From the IMG/VR virus record IMGVR_UViG_3300023301_000009, positions 1 through 61,770 of that record: a stretch of DNA of 61,770 nucleotides; one strand, given 5' to 3'. Shown piece after piece: positions 45,412 through 51,015 of the stretch (position 1 is the first letter of the stretch; every line of letters starts with the position of its first letter). The position numbers and the translations under genes were made by a program. Origin of the DNA: a virus. The notes under the pieces are model-generated. The model saw only the letters and a list, made by a program, of their open reading frames with translations, searched no databases and was not told the origin of the DNA.

Positions 45412-45440
45412 AGTATATATGATTTTTATGTGTTTGTCAA
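45412..45440 (-). promoter_or_regulatory. Promoter P2 (sigma70 type)
   Basis: TTGACA and TATACT on the minus strand with 17 bases between, preceded by CATTTATAC as at P3. Drives leader L2 and the gene at 45036..45332 and those after it. Confidence 0.8.
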
Positions 45441-45480
45441 GTATAAATGGGGAATAGTGTTCCAACGACTCTCAGTCTGA

Positions 45481-45984
45481 TCAACCCCAAATCATCTCGC
45501 TCACTGCTTTGCCTTCCTTGGACACCACCAGCACATCGTAACCTGCCTCCTTCTCAATCTCGGCAAACCCTGCCTCGACCAATTCGTCATCTCCCGCTGG
45601 GCAAAACCACACTCTCTCACTTCTACTCCTATGAAACTCCCAGAGCCTTTCAGCGGCCCTAGCGCTTAACGCGTTTCCTGCGCTTAGCATCTCCTCGTCA
45701 GTTGCATACTTCTCTTGTGTTCTCAAATACGACATTGCCGTACTCCAGCTAAGCACAAAATACAGCCCCACTTCGCTCCCATCAAACCGCAACTGGTAAC
45801 TACACACATGCGCTGATTGCTCCACTCGGGCAGATTCTTTAAGCAAGTCAAAAATCGCACCCATGCCCTGCGACCCTCTGACTGTACTTATGTTAAACTC
45901 ATTCTCCAGTGCTGATACCACAATATCCTGTGATTGCATTACTACATCAATAAGCGCGAATAATCTTTTCGTATGGTCTTTCAT
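45481..45984 (-). CDS. Hypothetical protein under leader L3
   Basis: A 167-residue protein, mixed alpha/beta, starting MKDHTKRLFALIDVV. Its ATG overlaps the stop of a 21-residue leader frame and uses GAGGA of leader module L3. No family recognised. Confidence 0.6.
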   Translation of the reverse strand: MKDHTKRLFALIDVVMQSQDIVVSALENEFNISTVRGSQGMGAIFDLLKESARVEQSAHVCSYQLRFDGSEVGLYFVLSWSTAMSYLRTQEKYATDEEMLSAGNALSARAAERLWEFHRSRSERVWFCPAGDDELVEAGFAEIEKEAGYDVLVVSKEGKAVSEMIWG

Positions 45985-46046
45985 AGTGTCCTCGGGCTTG
46001 TGGCCGTCTTAGGTTTCTGTGCATACCTTACGCGAATGTAAAGCAT
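45981..46046 (-). CDS. Possible 21-residue leader peptide
   Basis: A short frame MLYIRVRYAQ...TL whose stop (TGA) overlaps the next gene's ATG, and which spans leader module L3. It lacks a Shine-Dalgarno site; a TTTACAAACACCTTG box ends 16 bases before its ATG. It could couple translation of the downstream gene, or the ATG may be unused. Confidence 0.3.
   Translation of the reverse strand: MLYIRVRYAQKPKTATSPRTL
45989..46010 (-). promoter_or_regulatory. Leader hairpin module L3
   Basis: AAGACGGCC, loop, GCCCGAGGA directly before the ATG at 45984; the stem is GGC/GCC around a CACAA loop. Confidence 0.55.
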
Positions 46047-46123
46047 GATGTTTCAAGGTGTTTGTAAAGAACTATTACGGAGCCGGTTACGGTACTGGCT
46101 CTTCGCTGTGGTGGCAACGCCAA

Positions 46124-46363
46124 TCACTTTACTCTTTTCATTCCTTTGGTTTGAATCTTAATGCTAAGATTCTGGCCAAGCGGTTCAAGACTTAGCTCGC
46201 ACTCCCCAGCCTCCACTGCCTGAAGCACAGCGCCATATAATGTCAGGGCCTTCTTAACTAATTCAGTCGCATCTTTTGAACTCGACTTACGAACTAGTTC
46301 TCCAACCTTGCGCACCATATCGCCGTCAACCGTCACGACAAGCTGGGGGGTATCATCACTCAC
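46124..46363 (-). CDS. Possible ribbon-helix-helix protein
   Basis: A 79-residue protein: strand LVVTVDGDMVRKVGE, then helices SSSKDATELVKKALTLYGAV, which fits a ribbon-helix-helix DNA-binding layout, followed by a short beta tail. GTG start immediately after the previous TAA. Repressor or DNA-binding role is inference. Confidence 0.5.
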   Translation of the reverse strand: MSDDTPQLVVTVDGDMVRKVGELVRKSSSKDATELVKKALTLYGAVLQAVEAGECELSLEPLGQNLSIKIQTKGMKRVK

Positions 46364-46699
46364 TTACTGTATGTCACCTTGTGTCTGAGCCTCTTCATAG
46401 AACTTAGCAGCACCAGCTCGATCTCGCTCCGCGAAGGCGCGCTGAATTACTTGCTTCTGCGTCATCGTAGCTACGTGGCCCAAATCATTCACTACCTCCA
46501 CCATCTTCATGGAGTTGATGAACTCACCTTCCGCGAGATGATCATTGACTAGGCACCCCATAGCCTCCTCCTCCAGCGCAGCCCGACACATCTCAGCCTC
46601 CATCTTAACTACCTCAGCGACGAACTCTTGCTTTGCTCGCTCGCTCGCTTCTTCAGTCGTTTCTAAACTCACAATCACCAACGTATCTCGCAAACTCAT
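46364..46699 (-). CDS. Hypothetical acidic helical protein
   Basis: A 111-residue protein starting MSLRDTLVIVSLE, chosen for GGAG 8 bases upstream. Strongly acidic helices (EEASERAKQEFVAEVVKMEAE). No family recognised. Confidence 0.55.
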   Translation of the reverse strand: MSLRDTLVIVSLETTEEASERAKQEFVAEVVKMEAEMCRAALEEEAMGCLVNDHLAEGEFINSMKMVEVVNDLGHVATMTQKQVIQRAFAERDRAGAAKFYEEAQTQGDIQ

Positions 46700-46728
46700 A
46701 ACTACTACTCCAGTCACTACTTGGGTGC

Positions 46729-46755
46729 GGGGTAGGCCCACCATGGACCTACCCC
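46729..46755 (-). other. Intergenic hairpin
   Basis: GGGGTAGG and CCTACCCC form an 8-bp stem between two small genes. On the plus strand it is followed by ATTTTATT, so it would terminate plus-strand transcripts if any existed; on the minus strand it lacks a T-run. Confidence 0.4.
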
Positions 46756-46761
46756 ATTTTA

Positions 46762-47082
46762 TTACTCGGCTACTTTATCCTCTTCGTTCATCTGAGCTTC
46801 CATCTCCTCCGTGCTCATGCCAGTCGCTTTCGGGTTAAGATCCTCCACTACGGTCTGTGTCACCGTCTGAGTTTTTACGCCCAACTCTTTCATCACACGG
46901 ACAACCAAGTACGTGCCTTCCTCATCACATTCTTTGATAAACCGTTCCGCCTCTTTCGATGAATTGCTTTCAAACTCTCGTTCGACGAACACGTACTCTA
47001 CGCGTGCAAAGGGTTCTCCCTCTTCCGCTGCGAACTTGTTATCGACTTCTTTCATTACTGCAACATCTCCGAATCTACTCAT
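46762..47082 (-). CDS. Hypothetical acidic protein
   Basis: A 106-residue protein, Glu-rich, with KELGVKTQTVTQTVVEDL and an acidic Met/Glu C-terminus. AAGGA site. Unknown. Confidence 0.5.
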   Translation of the reverse strand: MSRFGDVAVMKEVDNKFAAEEGEPFARVEYVFVEREFESNSSKEAERFIKECDEEGTYLVVRVMKELGVKTQTVTQTVVEDLNPKATGMSTEEMEAQMNEEDKVAE

Positions 47083-47281
47083 GCTGGGTATCCTTGGTTT
47101 CGCAGTTTTTCGTCTTCACGACGAACTGCTGTTTATGTAATCCACACCGCAGGATTTTTACCTGTCGGTTTCCTTCACCCTCGGGAGGCGTGTAGCCTGC
47201 CCTTAGATACTTTTCGCGAAGCTCATCGGCTTCCTCAAAATCTTGTGTGTATAACTTTGACCTCCATACCTTGTGTGCCAT
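47075..47281 (-). CDS. Hypothetical small protein
   Basis: A 68-residue protein starting MAHKVWRSKLY; AGGAG is 6 bases from this ATG but abuts the ATG two codons earlier. Cys and Lys-rich C-terminal half. Unknown. Confidence 0.5.
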   Translation of the reverse strand: MAHKVWRSKLYTQDFEEADELREKYLRAGYTPPEGEGNRQVKILRCGLHKQQFVVKTKNCETKDTQHE

Positions 47282-47317
47282 CGCCATCTCCTACGCTTGA
47301 GTTACTTGTTACTTGGC

Positions 47318-48682
47318 TCAGTGCATGAGTGATGCAATGATCTCAGCACTGATCATCTCAATCTTGCTCGTATGCGACCGCGCTCCATCATCCCCGTAAA
47401 CGTGTGCGACCTCATGAATCATCACACGTACCAAGTCCACGAAACTTGCGACAACACCGCGCGCTATCTCAATGGAAAAGTCCGCTCCTCGGAATCGCCC
47501 CAACGTGCGCTCGTCGAAGAAATCCACGATATTCACATGCTCCAAAATATCGGCTCCCCAATCCCCGGCTTCGAGGCATGGGTTTATCAGGTCACACACC
47601 TCCCTCAAATTCTCACGCTCGGCTGGAGTAAGATCCTTATGCGAGTACAGCTTCTTCGCTTCCTTCGCGGCTTGTTCCCTTTGCTCTTCAAAGGTTCCTT
47701 TGCGCACCACGATGAGCTCACGCATTGCCTTTGATACAACGACTCCTGTCTTCCCGAAATGCTCCAGCTCCTTTGACTGGCTCATGTTCTCAACGGGTAT
47801 AGCATCTACGCCGTGCTTCTCCTCGAACTGGGCAACCACCTTACTAACCAAGGCTTTGCTATCCTTTAGTGCGTACACCTCGGATACCTCCAACGCGTTT
47901 CCTTCCTCGATCATGCCGAGTATCTCTTCAGTGAAATCTTGGTCGCTAAACTCGAACATCGCCTGCGTCATCCTATTCAGCTCCCATTTAAGATCCCATT
48001 CACTCATCATGTGGCGATCCCGGTTCAACTCCATTCCGCTTAAATCGTAACCGTACCGCATGCTATCCCGTTGCTGCACGAATACACCCTTATGATACAG
48101 CTTCCCCTTGTATCGGTCTTGGAGCAGCACCCTGTTATCTGAATACGCACCCGGCTTGACCGACTGCTTTGGGTCGTAATGCACATCGGTGAACAGGAAC
48201 CTCGTTTGCATCTCCTCCCACTGCTCCTGCTCGACCCCTTCCACAATCACTTGGAATACACCGCGAGACTTCTTCAGCTTCCTCGTTTTCACAGCCAGCA
48301 CATGCGTACCATACGTGTCGGACCACGCGATTTCTGGATACCAAGCCATATCATCATTGTAGACCTTGACCTTGTATCCAGCCATTCTCGACAGCGTGAG
48401 CAACGCCATAGGCAAGCCTTCCCCGAATTGGCCAATCGCATCCTTTCTCTTACGCGAACCCGACGTGCCCATCAGCAGCGCGTTCAGCTCCACCTGCACC
48501 CCAGAATTCTCAACCACCAACACCTTATTGTGCTCGTGATAGACAACTCGCATCGCACCTCTTGCTCGTGAGGCTGATGCTAGTTCTGCGTCTCGTGCGT
48601 TGCTGATAATCTCTCGCACAGCTTCCCACAATCCCCAACTTTCTTGGTAACTCACATCTAAACTTAACTCGAACTTTGCCAT
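47318..48682 (-). CDS. GHKL-ATPase domain fused to HExxH metallopeptidase-like domain
   Basis: A 454-residue protein. The N-terminus is a GHKL ATP-binding domain: N-box EIISNARDAE (Glu 24, Asn 28, Asp 31), VVENSGV near 57-61 in place of DxGxG, and GQFGEGLPMAL (84-94). The C-terminus has MIHEVAHVYGDDGARSH, an HExxH zinc site at residues 423-427 with further His downstream. I start at MAKFELS because GAGGAG of leader L4 is 6 bases upstream; the frame extends to 48814 but spans structured leader RNA. A stress- or host-targeting enzyme is conceivable; function unknown. Confidence 0.75.
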   Translation of the reverse strand: MAKFELSLDVSYQESWGLWEAVREIISNARDAELASASRARGAMRVVYHEHNKVLVVENSGVQVELNALLMGTSGSRKRKDAIGQFGEGLPMALLTLSRMAGYKVKVYNDDMAWYPEIAWSDTYGTHVLAVKTRKLKKSRGVFQVIVEGVEQEQWEEMQTRFLFTDVHYDPKQSVKPGAYSDNRVLLQDRYKGKLYHKGVFVQQRDSMRYGYDLSGMELNRDRHMMSEWDLKWELNRMTQAMFEFSDQDFTEEILGMIEEGNALEVSEVYALKDSKALVSKVVAQFEEKHGVDAIPVENMSQSKELEHFGKTGVVVSKAMRELIVVRKGTFEEQREQAAKEAKKLYSHKDLTPAERENLREVCDLINPCLEAGDWGADILEHVNIVDFFDERTLGRFRGADFSIEIARGVVASFVDLVRVMIHEVAHVYGDDGARSHTSKIEMISAEIIASLMH

Positions 48683-48689
48683 GCTGCTC

Positions 48690-48713
48690 TCCTCGGGCGT
48701 AATCGCCGTCTTC
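48690..48713 (-). promoter_or_regulatory. Leader hairpin module L4
   Basis: GGCG ATTA CGCC stem-loop inside AAGACGGCGATTACGCCCGA, followed by GAGGAG, the ribosome site of the GHKL-peptidase gene. Two more hairpins precede it: TGGC GAGA GCCA (GNRA loop) and TGTGGGA/TCCCACA at 48735..48751. Confidence 0.6.
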
Positions 48714-48752
48714 AGTTTATTGGCTCTCGCCATTTGTGGGATAATCCCACAG

Positions 48753-48792
48753 GGCTGGGGGAGGAGTCGAACCTTCCCTACACCATCCAGCC
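48753..48792 (-). other. tRNA T-arm-like element T1
   Basis: A closing stem GGCTGG/CCAGCC (6 bp) encloses GAAGG TTCGACT CCTC, a T-stem-loop with the tRNA B-box sequence GGTTCGACTCC. There is no room for a D-arm or a normal anticodon arm, so it is not a full tRNA, but a preceding CTAGC/GCTAG hairpin (48795..48808) gives a two-arm layout. It lies in the leader of the GHKL gene. Confidence 0.45.
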
Positions 48793-48810
48793 AACTAGCA
48801 CACGCTAGAC

Positions 48811-49203
48811 TCACATTGACATATCTTCATCCTGCAACTCGCTGAGCGTTCGGCGGTTTCGCTGTAGCACCGTCACGCCTCGAACCTTCGTCTGCATCTC
48901 TTCATACGCATCGGAATCGGAAGCGACGCGTACATGAGACACCACTGCATCCCTATCGAAGTTCCACGCGTACCTAACCATTGCGTAGGACGTTTCCTCA
49001 TGGGCTGCTGTCGGGTCTACATCGTACACCTCTGCTACTGCGTCTTCTCGCGCACCTATCATCTGCACCATCCCTATCGCTGCAACCATCGCGTCCTCTA
49101 AATCATCAAAAGACACATGCAGTTCCGTGGTGCCTTTGGACGTGTGCACGTAGAACAGGGGCTTGTTCGCATCGTAATCTGACTTACTCGTGAACTTAAT
49201 CAT
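48811..49203 (-). CDS. Hypothetical protein under leader L5
   Basis: A 130-residue protein, mixed alpha/beta, starting MIKFTSKSDYDANKP. Ribosome site GAGGA belongs to leader L5. No family recognised; a C-terminal acidic MSELQDEDMSM-like end is followed by the T1 element. Confidence 0.6.
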   Translation of the reverse strand: MIKFTSKSDYDANKPLFYVHTSKGTTELHVSFDDLEDAMVAAIGMVQMIGAREDAVAEVYDVDPTAAHEETSYAMVRYAWNFDRDAVVSHVRVASDSDAYEEMQTKVRGVTVLQRNRRTLSELQDEDMSM

Positions 49204-49209
49204 TTTGTT

Positions 49210-49231
49210 TCCTCGGGCTTTCGCCGTCTTC
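49210..49231 (-). promoter_or_regulatory. Leader hairpin module L5
   Basis: AAGACGGC GAAA GCCCGAGGA: stem GGC/GCC with a GAAA (GNRA) tetraloop and the ribosome site of the 130-residue gene. A 14-codon leader frame ends just upstream. Confidence 0.6.
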
Positions 49232-49234
49232 AGT

Positions 49235-49279
49235 TTACGCCTCGCTACCGGCTAAGGCGGGGTTTACTCTTACTCGCAT
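49235..49279 (-). CDS. Possible 14-residue leader peptide
   Basis: A short frame MRVRVNPALAGSEA with a GAGGAG site before the ATG, ending just upstream of leader hairpin L5. Arg/Val-rich; translation of it could modulate folding of the downstream leader. It could also be chance. Confidence 0.3.
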   Translation of the reverse strand: MRVRVNPALAGSEA

Positions 49280-49331
49280 ACCTCTCCTCTTATGAGTGAA
49301 GGTCGCCGGATTTTCTCGGGTTGCCCCGAAG

Positions 49332-49376
49332 CCGCTGGAAGGAATCGAACCTTGCCTTGAACACCAGTAGCAGCGG
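49332..49376 (-). other. tRNA T-arm-like element T2
   Basis: Stem CCGCTG/CAGCGG (6 bp) encloses AAGG TTCGATT CCTT, again a tRNA T-arm with GGTTCGATTCC. The 5' stem strand also belongs to an AGCAGC/GCTGCT hairpin (49369..49383), so the two folds exclude each other. A TCGGG GCAA CCCGA hairpin follows on the coding strand. Confidence 0.45.
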
Positions 49377-49382
49377 TGCTGC

Positions 49383-50186
49383 TTAGATGTCTTCTGGTTT
49401 CAGGTGGCGGGGTGAGCTTCCGCCGTACCATTTGTCATGAGCCATCTTCTTCATCCCTTGCACTTGGTCATGTGCCGGAAGGTGTGGAACTCCCGAGCCT
49501 GCCCCAACGATCTTGCGGAGGGTTTGCCATGTGCTTTGGCAAACATGCGCCTTGAGCCGGTGCTCGTCGTAGCGCCAATCGGGCTTTACGATTTTCTTTC
49601 TGGTGAACGTCTGTGAGTTGCCGTTCCCATCCGTCCCCTTGAATCTAATTTTTGAACTCACGTCGCTGGGTTCGACCACTGGGATTCTTGCGAAGGCGAT
49701 TGGAATTTTAGGGTCAACGATTACAACCTCTAAAATGTGAGCCTCGTACAAACCGCTGTATGCTTTCATCCGCTGCTTCCAATCCTTGCGTAGCCACTGG
49801 AGTACGACCCACCTACTGCCAACTAGTAAAGTATGGTCGCTCGCGAGGGTCTTGAGACGTTCCCTGTGGATTCCCGCTTTCACCTTATTGTCTTTGCGAG
49901 TTGCGCTACCTTTCTTGCCGCCCACCTTTCTCGTTGTTGTGGCCGCCATCGCATGTTGTTCATCGGGCGTCAGCATTTGGAACTTGCCCCACAACTCGTC
50001 GTGTTGCTCGGGAGTGATAAGGTTTGACGCCGCGAGCCACTTCAGCGCTTTGTCGTACTTGACTTCTGCTGCGTGAGTAATCTTTGCATCTCGCTCGCTC
50101 TCGGTTTGCCACCCTGTTGTGTGGTCGGAAGGTCCAAAGCAGCTTAGGTCTCTAAGAAGTCCTCGTCCAAAATTGATTTGAGCCAT
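49383..50186 (-). CDS. Hypothetical basic protein under P3
   Basis: A 267-residue basic protein with KWLAASNLITPEQHDELWGK and TRKVGGKKGSATRKD, and Trp-rich middle (RWVVLQWLRKDWKQRM). It is the first gene after promoter P3 and leader L6. Basic character suggests nucleic-acid binding. No family recognised. Confidence 0.65.
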   Translation of the reverse strand: MAQINFGRGLLRDLSCFGPSDHTTGWQTESERDAKITHAAEVKYDKALKWLAASNLITPEQHDELWGKFQMLTPDEQHAMAATTTRKVGGKKGSATRKDNKVKAGIHRERLKTLASDHTLLVGSRWVVLQWLRKDWKQRMKAYSGLYEAHILEVVIVDPKIPIAFARIPVVEPSDVSSKIRFKGTDGNGNSQTFTRKKIVKPDWRYDEHRLKAHVCQSTWQTLRKIVGAGSGVPHLPAHDQVQGMKKMAHDKWYGGSSPRHLKPEDI

Positions 50187-50192
50187 TTTGTT

Positions 50193-50216
50193 TCCTCGGG
50201 CTTGATTGCCGTCTTC
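50193..50216 (-). promoter_or_regulatory. Leader hairpin module L6
   Basis: AAGACGGC, loop AATCAA, GCCCGAGGA, with GAGGA as ribosome site 6 bases before the 267-residue gene. Confidence 0.6.
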
Positions 50217-50242
50217 GGTCTAAGTTAATTACTGGTTGTTCA

Positions 50243-50267
50243 ACACCCGCAGTAAAATTTGGGGTGT
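50243..50267 (-). promoter_or_regulatory. 5'-terminal hairpin of the P3 transcript
   Basis: ACACCC and GGGTGT form a 6-bp stem around a 13-base A/T-rich loop at the predicted P3 start. Confidence 0.55.
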
Positions 50268-50272
50268 GCCTT

Positions 50273-50301
50273 AGTATATATGATGTTTGTGTGTTTGTCA
50301 A
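50273..50301 (-). promoter_or_regulatory. Promoter P3 (sigma70 type)
   Basis: TTGACA and TATACT with a 17-base spacer on the minus strand, preceded by CATTTATAC. Drives L6 and the 267-residue gene. It lies just past the end of the csrA-like gene, so that operon ends upstream of it. Confidence 0.8.
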
Positions 50302-50329
50302 GTATAAATGAGAGATAGGTGTGCGAGGG

Positions 50330-50518
50330 TTATTTGGTCGTACCTCCGTACTTTGCCTCATCTACTTCTGCGCGGTTCACAGGATACTGTCGCGGAGCTT
50401 TTACCCCAAGCCGCACTTGGCTCCCGCGTAACTCCACGACCATGACCGTTGCTATCTCCTTACCTTGTTCATCCCTGATCACTAGCTCCTCGCCTTCCTT
50501 GCGCGATATCGTAAGCAT
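50330..50518 (-). CDS. csrA: CsrA-like RNA-binding regulator
   Basis: A 62-residue CsrA homologue: MLTISRKEGEELVIRDEQGK, VMVVELRGSQVRLGVKAP, and RQYPVNRAEV, matching CsrA's first strand, GxQVRxGxxAP core and RxEI end. The start ATG at 50518 has GAGGAG and lies directly after the RusA stop; an ATG five codons earlier is less likely. CsrA binds GGA motifs in mRNA leaders to control translation and decay. The repeated GAGGA leaders L1-L6 nearby are possible targets, which is speculative. Confidence 0.9.
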   Translation of the reverse strand: MLTISRKEGEELVIRDEQGKEIATVMVVELRGSQVRLGVKAPRQYPVNRAEVDEAKYGGTTK

Positions 50519-50522
50519 CCCT

Positions 50523-51014
50523 TTACTCCTCAATATTCATGTGAGTGAAACCTAAACTCTGAATCTCAAAAACCGGCAGCACTTCGCTGGGGGATATCCG
50601 AACCATGATTCTTGGTGGCTTGTCTATCTCCGCGTACGCCTTCGCAGTGGTGCCCATCACTATCTGCTTGTCGTCCTCGTAGAACCCCTCGTCTTCCATC
50701 ACGTCCTCAACCGGCTTACGCAGGTTTACGATATCCGGCCTGCTTGCAAACCAGATCATGCCTTTCGGATATTTGTATAGCCCTGTTTTCTTATACTTGA
50801 ACTGCATGTATTTCGGCCTTGGATATATCGCTACGATATCAACCCTAAGTGGTACACTCAATGGCTTCGGGGGCCGATGCGGTCGTATGAGCTTTGCAAA
50901 CTTCTTCTCCCAATCACGCATCACCTTTGGCTTGAATGCCCCACCTTTACCAAATCGTACAGATTGCTTTGCCTTTGGCTTAATCGGCCCAACTACGAAT
51001 TCAATGATATCCAT
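50523..51014 (-). CDS. rusA: RusA-like Holliday junction resolvase
   Basis: A 163-residue RusA homologue: VVGPIKPKAKQSVRFG and strand PLRVDIVAIYPRPK, then SRPDIVNLRKPVEDVMED and FYEDDKQIVM. Conserved acidic residues Asp 94, Asp 104 and Asp 114-115 are present, but the usual second Asp of PDxDN is Val 96 here. RusA cleaves Holliday junctions during phage recombination and replication. It overlaps no gene but is one base from the DpdA-like stop. Confidence 0.85.
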   Translation of the reverse strand: MDIIEFVVGPIKPKAKQSVRFGKGGAFKPKVMRDWEKKFAKLIRPHRPPKPLSVPLRVDIVAIYPRPKYMQFKYKKTGLYKYPKGMIWFASRPDIVNLRKPVEDVMEDEGFYEDDKQIVMGTTAKAYAEIDKPPRIMVRISPSEVLPVFEIQSLGFTHMNIEE

Positions 51015-51015
51015 A

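Noticed and set aside
47318-48814. Longer start of the GHKL-peptidase gene (48814)
   Set aside because: The extra 44 codons run through the T1 element and leader hairpins; GAGGAG of L4 points to the ATG at 48682.
48753-49376. Complete tRNA genes
   Set aside because: GGTTCGANTCC T-arms are present, but there is no room for D-arm and anticodon arm in either place, and no CCA end. Reported instead as T-arm-like elements.
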